Assembly (NCBI GenBank): GCA_029532415.1
Contig: JAQOTA010000025.1
Location: 186,001 to 250,000 of the forward strand
Length of the DNA: 64,000 nucleotides
Source: Marasmius tenuissimus
Taxonomy: Eukaryota > Basidiomycota > Agaricomycetes > Agaricales > Marasmiaceae
Direction of reading: 5' to 3'
The position numbers were made by a program, and so were the translations under genes. Numbering within the stretch: position 1 is the first letter of the stretch; every line of letters begins with the position of its first letter. Shown piece by piece: positions 45,634 through 55,075 of the stretch. The notes under the pieces are model-generated. The model saw only the letters and a list, made by a program, of their open reading frames with translations, did not search any database and was not told the DNA's origin.

Positions 45634-47237
45634 ATGCCTTCGGACACGCCATACTTCACCCTCACTTCCGTCTTGGGCTTTCCTGTCCTCACGTTCTCAG
45701 TAAATTTCTTTTTTGGACTCTGGAATATCTGAATCCTAACCAGACACTCGGAATCGCCCTAATTGTAGGTTCTGTTCTTCACCTATGGTAAGACCAGCGT
45801 TGAAACTTTGCATCCCAACGTAATCCGCGACCCGCAGGCACATACACGATCATATTCATCCTCTCTATTCGCATCCTCACACGTCAGAGATCCCGGGGCC
45901 AGTCTGTTCGTGGTACTTCCAGTGCCAAGCTATACACGGCGTTCACAATTACGCTCTTCCTCCTCGCGACTACCTACACGGCGTCCCAATGTTGGTATAC
46001 GTATCGACGAGCAGCGTTGGAATTCGTCGCTGTCAGAGATTGGGACTATCGATGGTTTGTAAAAGCGTTAAGGAAGGACAGGGAAGGCTCTATTGCTTCG
46101 TGCGTCTGCGTTCTTGCCTTGAGTTTGACCGGGCTTTCAAACAATCTGCAAGAACGATTTTCAACCTATCGGTTACTTTGATGAAGTGAGTTGCTGTTTG
46201 CTCAGTGACCCTTGGTAGCAGAAGGACACCCATGACTGACACTAAGAAACCAACGTGTTTTCCATAGCACCGTCGCAGAATGCATGCTCGTAAGTGCGCA
46301 ATGGGGGGACCGACTCCGGGCAATGCCGCTCACGATACAGAATTGATGGATTTTTCACACGCCACCCTGAACTTCTAGATTCACCGGTGTTACATAATCT
46401 GGGGGCACAACAGACTAGTTTTAAGCACATTTGCTCTAGCCTCGCTCGTCATAAATGGTCAGTCAATAGCCAACGTCTTGTTTCAAACCCTGTTATTATT
46501 CAAGCTCAATCCTCTGCTGAAATTGGAGGCATCGACCTCACAACCACAATCATCCTCATTGTCACTGTCACTGATCTAAACGACCCGGCGAGCAACAAAC
46601 TATTCTTCAAAACGCATACGATAAACCACGGAAATGTGATAGCCATCGTCGTATTCAATCTTATGTTGACCTTTATGACGGGTAAGTCTGCTATACTCTG
46701 AGGGCGCCGGTGAGCATTGAATACTAACCATTCCTTCGTCATGTAGGAGGGCGCATCTGGTGGATTACGAGGCAAGCCAGAAAGTCACTGGGCAAGCCCA
46801 TTCAGCGGTATTATAAGACGATTGTAGCTGTGATGTGAGTCCAATACCGTACGACCAGCATTTGAAGTAGGACTCGGATTGACCAAGTTATTCCAAGAAT
46901 CGAATCCGGGATTCTCTATGCCGGAACCCTTCTAATAAGTGTCGTCGTAGACCTGTCTTCAGATCCCAAAACGAGGTATCTTCCGTTTGAGCTATCGGTG
47001 ATTCCGGTTTTGTTGTCTGTGAGTATTCACTAGGGTTGAGAGTGTCCACACACTTACATCTATATTCACTCACTTACCAAGGGCCTTGCACCGACTCTAA
47101 TAATTGTCCGCGCCGCACATGGCAAGACGGTGGACAGTGTAGAGCAGATGATATCCGTATCGACTATTCGATTTAATACCGCTGACATTGCGAGGCAGAC
47201 GGAGGCGGGGGAGGTGGAGCTTTCGTCGATAGTGTGA
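45634..47237 (+). CDS. Multi-pass (probably seven-helix) membrane protein of an Agaricomycete family
   Basis: Start ATG at 45634 (MPSDTPYFTLTSV). Supported exons are 45634-45699, 45769-45787 (19 bases), 45838-about 46040, about 46090-46187, 46268-46289, 46379-about 46410, about 46450-46680, 46747-46834, 46891-47020 and 47085-47237. Hydrophobic helices are visible: VLFFTYGTYTIIFILSIRIL, AFTITLFLLATTYT, TIFNLSVTLMNTVAECML followed by IHRCYIIWGHNR, TTIILIVTVTDL, VIAIVVFNLMLTF, ILYAGTLLISVVVDL and SVIPVLLSGLAPTLIIVRA. The order of helices, the RCYIIWG motif and GRIWW after the sixth helix are typical of a large family of mushroom membrane proteins with no known ligand. A receptor role is often guessed but unproven. 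No stop was met in the spliced frame. Confidence 0.7.
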
Positions 47238-48089
47238 GGATCAAGGCTTGCCGCGAGACGGAATAGCCATGACCTCGGCGAAGGCTGACTCAGAGGGAAA
47301 TAGAGAATCAGCGAAGGGAAGAGATGATTCGACTAAGGACTACATACAGAAAGAGAGAGCTAATATACTAATAAGGAATATGAAATAACTATGAAACTTG
47401 CAGCATACTTAAGAGCGGAGACATGTAGGAGGTGATCTGTAACTAGTAGGAGTGTGAGGGATGGCCCGGATCATGACAGATAGGACAAAGAGCGGAGGAG
47501 CTGACACGAAAGTCGTCGATAAAGCAGTTTAGTGCAAAGATGTAAATCTGAAATTCATTGCCTATCTAATTATGGTACGTGGTCTTGGCGGTGTCTCAGG
47601 AGAGGGCGATCGCCGATAAGTTTGCCCGTCTGTGTTCCCTCCGCGACTTCATACTCTTACATGAGGCTCTCGAATGACTTTAGCACTCGGAGCACTCCAT
47701 TTCAATAATTCCCCAGCTCCAGACATCGAGTCCTTTCATTTTCTCGGGTACTTTCTTGTGGTTCGCATTCTGAGAGCACCATGCACGCGTCCAAGCCGCA
47801 AACTATCCGAAGACAGGCTCGTGGGAATTGACGCAGCGGCAACGCCCGTAACGCCATTTATCGTACATCCCAAACACATTCTTTTCTTCTCTCCCGACCT
47901 CAAGCAGCAGAAGCGTCTGGTTCTTCCGATATAGGACTTTGCGATGACCCAATTTTTTTACCGGAAACCGACTTCAGTGAAATATATGTAAGTATGGAAT
48001 ACAGTCAGCATTCATAGTTAACTTGAAAGTATTACAGCTCTGGCCCGTAAATGATGGCCTATCGTCATATTGTCAAGGAGTGATGTGGT
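47238..48089. other. Intergenic with remnant D, copy 3
   Basis: At 47590-47760 the sequence encodes RLCSLRDF and MTLALGALHFNNSPAPD in different frames, matching 35820-35940. It is decayed. The remaining sequence shows nothing supported. Confidence 0.4.
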
Positions 48090-49852
48090 AATTCGTTATT
48101 CTACCTTTTGAAGGCGGGTTAAGTGGGTTGGCTGAGCGGCTGTTTTGTGTGGTATCAAAGCGTGGTGATGAGTATAGGGAAACCGCTCTTGTCTTTCTTC
48201 ATCCAGTCCATCCTCCTGGCCAACATGACTCAGCAAATTGGCAACCATGCCCTTCGTTCCCTGTGCATACCAAACAACGACGTGCCCATCCACATATCCT
48301 GCCACCAAAAAATATCTGGTCGTCTGAATATGCGATCAATGTGACTGAAGAGGGTGCTCAAGGGGTGGGTGGGCCGACATTCCGGCATACCATTCCGGTC
48401 GGTCGGTCGGTCGAGGCTCTCTTAAAAAAAAATTACATGCATATTTTTTTCGAGGTAGTACCGCCCTCAAAAGCTACTTCCCACTGGACTAATAGGTTGC
48501 ATTGAGTGAAATAACATGTTAATAGCGTGTAATTAGGATGGTAAGCCAGAAAATAGAGGTGCATGGATGAAGTCAACTCAATTTTTGCTGAATTCTGACC
48601 TTCTCAGCCTGCAGGCCACCAGTAGTCCCAGATCTGGCCTGTTGTGTAGCTTCGGAATAAAAGATTCTCTCATTTACACAGAGCACATACCTTCAATCCC
48701 AACCCGGAGTGAGCAGCCGCAGAAAACCATGCTGGGTTCACTTGATTGGATGTTACAACTTTGGACTTAGAACAGGCTTGGCCTCAATAGCCTTGTGAAC
48801 AAGGCAAATGAATGGGTTTCTACATTGCAGTATCAAGCAGAGAAGAACCGCGGACAGCTTTTTGAAGCATGAATGGAGATGTCCAGTGTAGCAGAGAGAA
48901 AAATGGCAGGAGCTAGGAAGTACTTACTTGGCCGGGGAGAAATCAGAATGATTATGTCACACCTGCCATATATAGTAATTAATCCACGTGATCGGTCGGT
49001 CGGGCCAGGGGGGCTTAGAAAAAAAATCGACATTGTTTTACTTTTTGCAATCCTGCCCACCTCTTGAGGGTGCTTTCCCTTGGTGGCAGCCAAACGTGCA
49101 AAGCATTCAAAACTCCCACCATCCCTGCTTTAGAGGATCTGAATGTACCGCATTCCCATGACTCCTGACAGCCCATACTATAATGCAGCCATCTGATAGC
49201 CCACAGGCCAACTGGTCTGGATGGCAGAAACCGAGCGAGCGAACACACTGTAACACCCCGAGGTGGTTCTTTTGGGTCCATGTCTTTTGGGTCGCATTAC
49301 TCTAATAAACCGGTAACTGCATTGGTGATCCTGAAAATCCCGTTTCAGGAGACAGTAAGGTAGTCGTCTGCCGTGAGGAAAACAACCTCCTTAGGATCAT
49401 TGGGGTTCCGGAACGCCGAACGCGCCGGTGCCAAGAATGATGATGCTCCGGAGGAATATGTCCACAGGCGGATCTGCTGATGTTTGTGCTCTTCGTAGAC
49501 TGAGATAAGCCACGATTTTCTTGGGGATTCCGCAGCCACAGCAGATAATACATGTTCTCTGTGCCCCTCCTCAGGAGTTGTACATGCTAGTAAGTCCCGT
49601 GTGCGGGCATCTTGGTTTACCTCCCAGATCTTGGGTGAACTGTCGCGCTCACCGGAGATAATGCGCTTTCTGTCAGAATAGAAGGAGATAGACAAGGTGC
49701 TGTCCGTCAATGTGCTCTTTGTTTGGGGATTTCCATTGCATGCCATGATCCATGTATCATGACCATATAGTTCCATCCGCCGACCCCGATACTAATATCA
49801 GTGTGTCCAAGTTAGAATTGGGCGAGGAGTGACTCGACATCATGTGTATGGC
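48090..49852 (-). pseudogene. WD40 part of a DUF2235-WD40 gene, interrupted by a transposable element
   Basis: Minus strand from 49852: LGHTHDVESLL, LILVSGSADGTI, MELYGHDTWIMACNGNPQ, SISFYSDRKRIISGERDSSPKIWEV, LISVYEEHKHQQIRLW and NPNDPKEVVFLTADDY. After the inserted element, APSSVTLIAYSDD and LVAGYVDGHVVVWYAQG follow. These align in order with the WD40 region of the genes at 7142 and 29021. Stops and frameshifts are frequent. The N-terminal hydrolase is absent: homology ends at 49852, exactly where a palindromic repeat starts. Confidence 0.8.
48358..49065. mobile_element. Non-autonomous hAT-like element (708 bp) with 8-bp target duplication
   Basis: GAGGGTGC occurs at 48350-48357 and again at 49066-49073. 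Outside these, the WD40 pseudogene continues without a gap, so the sequence between is an insertion. The left end reads (TC)AAGGGGTGGGTGGG. The right end, reverse-complemented, reads AAGAGGTGGGCAGG, a 12/14 terminal inverted repeat. An 8-bp target duplication and G-rich ends fit the hAT superfamily. Inside there is no transposase. Two similar internal boxes (GGTCGGTCGG ... CTTAAAAAAAA near 48402 and 48993) are in direct orientation. Confidence 0.75.
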
Positions 49853-50030
49853 CTAGCGTTACCAACGGCTCGGTTTTAACCGCGGTTCGAGCAGTTCGGA
49901 ACCGGACCAGGGCGGAACCGCTCGGCGAAATAGTTCCCCGCAGAACCGGTTTACTGGAACGGCTAGACCTGGTTCCGGAACCGGTTCAACCAGTTCGAAC
50001 TGCCCCAATTTTTATTTTTTTTTGAGCTGG
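49853..50030. mobile_element. Palindrome-rich repeat sharing its end with the one at 61201
   Basis: It begins TAGCGTTACCAACGGCTCGG, matching TAGTGTTGCCAACGGCTCGG at 61201 in 18 of 20 bases. It is followed by a dense set of GAACCGG/CCGGTTC inverted motifs and an A/T run. It starts exactly where homology to the WD40 gene stops. The right boundary is unclear and no target duplication was found. Confidence 0.5.
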
Positions 50031-50266
50031 CAAGACCTGAACAGGACGCTGAACAACAGCGGGCACCAGTTGGGTATCCACATGTGAGTATAGGATAGCA
50101 TAAATACTCTGTATAATACATTGTATGAAGTACTATTAATACAGAAACCGTGTCGCCAAGGTACAAATTTTGTTTACAACATGGTCGCCAAAATACATTA
50201 GTATGTCTCTATGATGCGCGAACGTGAGTGATACATAGCAATGACTCGTATTGAAATACAGTGAAA
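50031..50266. other. Short spacer
   Basis: An A/T-rich 236-base spacer before the 3' end of the Spt5-like gene. No gene or repeat is recognised. Confidence 0.4.
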
Positions 50267-50789
50267 CTAAGACGGAGTAGAACCGTCAGCCCTTGCGTCC
50301 CGCCATGCCGCTACTTTGAACTGCTTCCACTTCTCATGCGCTGACTTCTGCAACCGGATAATGCAGCAATCACCGCAAGGGACCTTGAAGGTCGATGCGT
50401 TGGTGTCAACGTCACCTGTGGATGCCACAAGAGGCAAAACATGAAGGTCAGTACCCACACCAGCGACCTTGGTAACCACTGAGTCTTTGAACTCCCCTTG
50501 TGTTATGATCAATGGAAGGTTGGTTTTTTGCATCAGCTGCTGGGGAAAGATCACCATCTCTTTGGGCAGCCTTTGCTTGATTCTCTGTCAGTCCATCGCT
50601 AAGACACGAGGACTGCCGCCAGAATCCTGGAGAAAGTAGACCAAGAACCATGAGGAAGAGCTCTCGTTGTACTTGTACTTCTTGTCCTTGAACGCGGGCA
50701 TGACGCCATGGAGTTTGACCTGAAAGAGCACATCGTCGGCGATGCTTTGATCCAGTTTGTAGAACTCGTGGTGACTGGTATGAGCCAAC

Positions 50790-51110
50790 TGATGAGCCGG
50801 CATGACGCCTAGCGCAGAGGACTACAACATGGCTACACTACTACTTACCAGAGAGGAGTTTAGAGAGGTAGAGGCGAGACGTAGAAGCTCAAGCACACTG
50901 TAGATTCAGGTAGAGAACTACGAGCTTATATACATGAAGATACAATAGAGTTACCATATAAGGATGACAATAGAAATTGTACATATGAGCATAATGAACA
51001 ATGAAGAATAGAACAATAGCGAATGCATTGTCCCGCATAATACAATGGCGGGAAGTATGAACCGGGACTTTGGATATACCGGGATCTAATTATAGTCCAC
51101 GGATTCAACA
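50790..51110 (-). repeat. 3' LTR
   Basis: 321 bp, TGATGAGC...TTCAACA on the plus strand. It differs from the other LTR at three positions: 50798, 50921 and 51034. All are C here and T there, and all are followed by G. Confidence 0.95.
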
Positions 51111-51120
51111 CACCCCCTCG
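51111..51120 (-). promoter_or_regulatory. Polypurine tract
   Basis: On the minus strand CGAGGGGGTG directly precedes the 3' LTR, the normal place for the primer of second-strand synthesis in LTR elements. Confidence 0.65.
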
Positions 51121-51152
51121 CTAAGTGCAGCTGAAAAGCGCATCTGAGCGAA

Positions 51153-52124
51153 TCAAGTGGACAAATAGAATTCAAGTCCAAGGTGATCTCTGAACCGTAA
51201 GAACTTCTCAAGTCCGAGATTCTTCGTAAACATGTCTGCGGGGTTATAGACTCCTTCAATAAAGAACAACTCGACTTTGCCATCTTCAACACACGATCGA
51301 ATGTAATGATATCGAATATCGATGTGCTTGGTTCGGCGTTCTTGAACCGGATTAGATGCAATGAAGATAGAGCCTTGATTATCTCCGCAGATTGGAATGG
51401 GACCTAAGTCGATTCCAAGTTCAGAGAGTAGTGATCTTATCCAGGAAGCTTGATGACTGCAATCCGACAGTGCCATATACTCAGCCTCAGTGGAAGAAAG
51501 AGCTACAGTCTTCTGGGCATGTGATTGCCACGAGAAGATGCCGCCTGCTAACTTGAAGAAGTAGCCAGTGATCGAACGGCGTTTGATAGGATCGGCAGCC
51601 CAATCCGAGTCTGTGAACGCAAGAAGACCTCCATCAGAGTCACCATTGTAGACGAGTGAATAATCTGATGTGCCAGCTAGATAGCGGCAGATATACAGAG
51701 CTTTATCGAGGTGTTCCTTCGTTGGATTAGAAGAGAACTGGGAAAGCTTCGTAACTGCATAGGCAATATCAGGGCGTGTACCCAGCATAATATACAGAAG
51801 CGACCCAATCACAGACTGGAATCTGGAGCGAATGGCAGGATTGACTGGACCATTGTTGGGAGTTGGCACATAGCCAGCAGGTAAGGGCGTAGGAGCACCT
51901 TTTGCATTCTGCATCCCAAAACGTTCAAGGACTTTCTTCAGATAATCCTTCTGGTCAATCATGATCTTATTGCCTTCGCGATGAATGCTCATGCGGAGAA
52001 ACTCGCTAGCATCGCCCATATCGCAACATTCCCATTGAGCCATGAACTCAGCTTTCTTTTTGTCAACAGAAGCTTTGTTAGGACCCATGAAGAGTGCATT
52101 GTCAACGCAGATGATCACATACAC
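51153..52124 (-). pseudogene. Copia pol, C-terminal part: end of reverse transcriptase and RNase H
   Basis: The frame opens inside the catalytic palm box, which reads YVIICVDNALFMG instead of the usual YVDD form. Both the Tyr and the second Asp are changed, so the enzyme would be inactive even if complete. The RT thumb part follows (KGAPTPLP), then RNase H with DSDWAADPIKRRS, ALSSTEAEYMAL, CGDNQGSI, RTKHIDIRYHYIR and the end NPADMFTKNL. The fingers and most of the palm (some 200 or more residues) are missing between the integrase frame and this frame. The two frames overlap by a few bases at 52115-52124. Confidence 0.9.
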
Positions 52125-53905
52125 AACTTCACCACTCTTAATGGAGTATCAAAACCGTCATCATCAGAGTCTTCATCTTCTGAAGGAATGTTGGGATTTT
52201 CACCCAAAGTAAATGGTTCACTACCGACAGGTGTGAAGCCACGAGTTTTGGCATCAGGACACTTATTGTACAGTGTCTCATCGAACAGTGCAGTGCTACC
52301 TTTGAATACAGAATTGTTGCTTCGCATGAACAGGAAGCCTTTCATCCCTTCTTGGTAGCTGATGAAAGTCATCAACTCACTTCGAGGAGCGAGCTTATTT
52401 TTTCTACGATCTTCAGGAATGAAAACATAGGCTGCACAACCCATAACTCGGAGATGTGAAACATCAGGTGCTTCGCCGTAAAGCATTTCGAACAGAGTTC
52501 GCCAGCTCAAACGTTGTACAGGAGTGGGATTGTAGAGGTGGACGGCGTGCACATGGCAGAATTCCCACCAGGACTGAGGCATGCAAGCTTCAAAGCAAAG
52601 TGCTTCAGACTTCTCATGAATAGTCCTGTTGAATCGTTCAGCACGACCATTTTGTTGTGGTGTATACGGTATGCTTTGATCCCTCTGGATCCCATACTCT
52701 TTCAGTACTGCATCGAACTTATCTCCTTTGTACTCTCCCCCTTCATCGGACATCCAGGTCTTGACGACAGCATTGAATTGCATCTTGACCATAGTAAGGA
52801 AGTCCCTCAAAGCGGGTACTGCCTCGTCTTTCGTCTTGAGCTTGGAGGTCCAAATGTAGGACGTGCAGTCATTGAGAAAAGAGATGTAGTACTTGTACCG
52901 GTGATACGATTCAGCCGGGTACGACTTCAAATCCGAATGTATGCGTTCAAACGGTTTAGAAGCTCTAGTAGTAGACTTAGGGAACGATTTCTCATGCATC
53001 TTGCCTTCAGCACAACCATGACACAAAGGTGTCTTCTTAGTAGGCATTTTAAGGTCAAGTGGGAAACCTTGCGTATGTTTCCGAGCTTTATTCAGGGCTT
53101 TATCCGATGGATGCCCAAAGCGTCTGTGCTCAATATCGTAGTTGACGTTATAAACAACCGACTTGGCCATTAAAACCTCAGCAGATGCTTTCCACGAGTG
53201 TACCCAATAAATGGTTTGACCAGGCATATGAGGGTAGGAAACAAGCGACTGTTGTCGCTGTGATGAGTAGAAGGCTAACTTCTTCGCATTTCCACGAATT
53301 GATAGACCATCTTGAAGGAACTCTCCCATTGATAGTAGACGTATGTCCAATTGAGGTATGTAATAGACAGGATAGAGATGCGAAACGTGCTCAGTAAGTT
53401 TCCCGTCATGTCCTTCAATGTTATGCTTAATGAAGACTGTGCCTTTACCCTTGATCTGTATAGGGTTGCCCTTATTCGCAGTATTTACGATAGGACCATC
53501 AAGCGATTCATATTCAGCGAAATCATTCAAATCATTCGTGAAATGAGAGGAGGCACCAGAATCAAGGAGCCAACCCTGTGCATTGTTCACACTTTTCTTT
53601 CCCTTACATTGAGTACAACCCACAAAGTGGGTGGAAATAGCATTGCAAAAATGTACAAGTGATGCCAGATCACTACGACTACCGCGCACACTACTGATAC
53701 CAACTAGTTGAGAGCAGCACTGAAGGTTTGCATCAGCTTGGGAAAGCAGGTCAAGGTATGGTACTTGCCTGTCATTGTGGAACAATCCAAGAGAGACGTC
53801 ATCCGGGACGTCCTCTACTCCTGCAGCTTCGGCAATGTCGTTGTCAACATCATTACCGAATAGAGAAGTCATATCGTCCATACCATCATCAGATCCCCAG
53901 TCCAT
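52115..53905 (-). CDS. Copia pol, N-terminal part: protease and integrase
   Basis: 596 codons from the ATG at 53905. An aspartic protease motif WLLDSGASSHFTND lies near residue 110. The GAG-pre-integrase zinc finger is H...H then CHGC. The integrase core has HSDLK, WMSDEGGEY and QQNGRAERFNR, giving the D, D and E positions. A conserved PFE-type C-terminal segment and linker (RVMGCAAYVFIPEDRR) follow. The frame ends at 52115 where it meets the remains of reverse transcriptase. No stop lies inside, so this part is preserved. Confidence 0.92.
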   Translation of the reverse strand: MDWGSDDGMDDMTSLFGNDVDNDIAEAAGVEDVPDDVSLGLFHNDRQVPYLDLLSQADANLQCCSQLVGISSVRGSRSDLASLVHFCNAISTHFVGCTQCKGKKSVNNAQGWLLDSGASSHFTNDLNDFAEYESLDGPIVNTANKGNPIQIKGKGTVFIKHNIEGHDGKLTEHVSHLYPVYYIPQLDIRLLSMGEFLQDGLSIRGNAKKLAFYSSQRQQSLVSYPHMPGQTIYWVHSWKASAEVLMAKSVVYNVNYDIEHRRFGHPSDKALNKARKHTQGFPLDLKMPTKKTPLCHGCAEGKMHEKSFPKSTTRASKPFERIHSDLKSYPAESYHRYKYYISFLNDCTSYIWTSKLKTKDEAVPALRDFLTMVKMQFNAVVKTWMSDEGGEYKGDKFDAVLKEYGIQRDQSIPYTPQQNGRAERFNRTIHEKSEALCFEACMPQSWWEFCHVHAVHLYNPTPVQRLSWRTLFEMLYGEAPDVSHLRVMGCAAYVFIPEDRRKNKLAPRSELMTFISYQEGMKGFLFMRSNNSVFKGSTALFDETLYNKCPDAKTRGFTPVGSEPFTLGENPNIPSEDEDSDDDGFDTPLRVVKLCM

Positions 53906-53907
53906 TT

Positions 53908-54456
53908 CTACATCTTAGGAATAGCGGCAATGAGCAAGAGTGACTTGATTAACTCGGGGAGAACCACTCCTACCTCGGAGAGTCGTTCGATGTAGGACTT
54001 GAACTTGGCAATGCCGGCTTGGGAATGAGAGGTGGTAAGTCTGAAAGAGACGAGTTTAACAAAGTCGCCATAGATGGCAGACAAAGTGGGCTCGCCGTAG
54101 GTGAGGTTCAGCTGTTCCCAAGCCTTCTGGGCGTTCATGTCCTTGATCAGATCGAAGACTTCCTTGGTGGTCGTGATCTGGATAATCCCCATGAGCTGGA
54201 GATCTTCCTTATCCCATGCAAGACTCTCCTTTTGCCATGCGGCATGCTCTTCAGGAGGGACAGTGTCACGGACAACAGGAGTAACCCCAGCAGGGCTAGT
54301 GACAGTGCCGAGGGGCATGGAGGGACGTGGTTCGTCGCCAGTAAGATGACTATAAAGGCCTTGGGTCTTGCACACGGCTTCCATCTTGCCGGTATAAACT
54401 TGTTTAAAGTTGGTACCATCGAAGCAACCGGAGAAGTATTTCTTAACGTCGAACAT
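53908..54456 (-). CDS. Copia gag (UBN2-like capsid protein), shortened
   Basis: 182 codons from the ATG at 54456 (MFDVKKYFSGCFDGTNF). Capsid-like motifs are WQKESLAWDKEDLQLMGIIQ, AQKAWEQLNLTYG, YGDFVKLVSFRL and IKSLLLIAAIP, as in the gag_UBN2 type of copia elements. It stops at TAG (53908-53910) just before pol starts in another frame. The usual C-terminal region with a CCHC zinc knuckle is missing. Confidence 0.85.
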   Translation of the reverse strand: MFDVKKYFSGCFDGTNFKQVYTGKMEAVCKTQGLYSHLTGDEPRPSMPLGTVTSPAGVTPVVRDTVPPEEHAAWQKESLAWDKEDLQLMGIIQITTTKEVFDLIKDMNAQKAWEQLNLTYGEPTLSAIYGDFVKLVSFRLTTSHSQAGIAKFKSYIERLSEVGVVLPELIKSLLLIAAIPKM

Positions 54457-54742
54457 GGTAGTAAGAGGTTGAGAGTTTGGTATTGGATCTAGAAAAGACA
54501 GCATCAGCATGTGTCTAATCAACACAGGGAGCAGCCATCAAGGCGCTATGCTCAACGAGGAGCATTGGATCCTTGAGATCCAATGTCGTCGAAGCACATA
54601 CATCAATGCCATAGATCAATCACTCAATTAAGAGGTCGATGGCAACATGCAGGTCTAGCCTAGCTAGCCAATGACAGCGGCCTAGGGGCGCTCGTCACTA
54701 ACAGCAGCCTAGGGGCACTCGTTATTGTAGTCGGGCTAACCG

Positions 54743-54754
54743 GGGCCCATAACC
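54743..54754 (-). promoter_or_regulatory. Primer binding site for a half initiator tRNA-Met
   Basis: Next to the 5' LTR the minus strand reads GGTTATGGGCCC. The complementary GGGCCCATAACC carries the CAT anticodon within the anticodon stem-loop of initiator tRNA-Met. Drosophila copia is known to use such an internally cleaved half-tRNA primer with a nearly identical site. Confidence 0.75.
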
Positions 54755-55075
54755 TGATGAGCTGGCATGACGCCTAGCGCAGAGGACTACAACATGGCTA
54801 CACTACTACTTACCAGAGAGGAGTTTAGAGAGGTAGAGGCGAGACGTAGAAGCTCAAGCACACTGTAGATTCAGGTAGAGAACTATGAGCTTATATACAT
54901 GAAGATACAATAGAGTTACCATATAAGGATGACAATAGAAATTGTACATATGAGCATAATGAACAATGAAGAATAGAACAATAGCGAATGCATTGTCCTG
55001 CATAATACAATGGCGGGAAGTATGAACCGGGACTTTGGATATACCGGGATCTAATTATAGTCCACGGATTCAACA
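54755..55075 (-). repeat. 5' LTR
   Basis: 321 bp, 318 identical to the 3' LTR. The three differences at 54763, 54886 and 54999 are TG in place of CG. CCAAC follows at 55076-55080 (target duplication). Confidence 0.95.

Larger units (their letters stand above)
50790..55075 (-). mobile_element. Ty1/copia LTR retrotransposon, internally deleted
   Basis: The 4,286-bp element has 321-bp LTRs (TG...CA) and is flanked by CCAAC at 50785-50789 and 55076-55080. Order on the minus strand is 5' LTR, primer site, gag, protease, integrase, the C-terminal rest of reverse transcriptase, RNase H, purine tract and 3' LTR; integrase before RT identifies the copia group. Most of the reverse transcriptase is missing and gag lacks a zinc knuckle, so it cannot move on its own. 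Confidence 0.95.

Noticed and set aside
52514..53173. 219-codon plus-strand open frame
   Set aside because: It lies antisense within the copia integrase frame, whose protease and integrase motifs are unmistakable.
54019..54492. 157-codon plus-strand open frame
   Set aside because: Antisense to copia gag, with no domain of its own.
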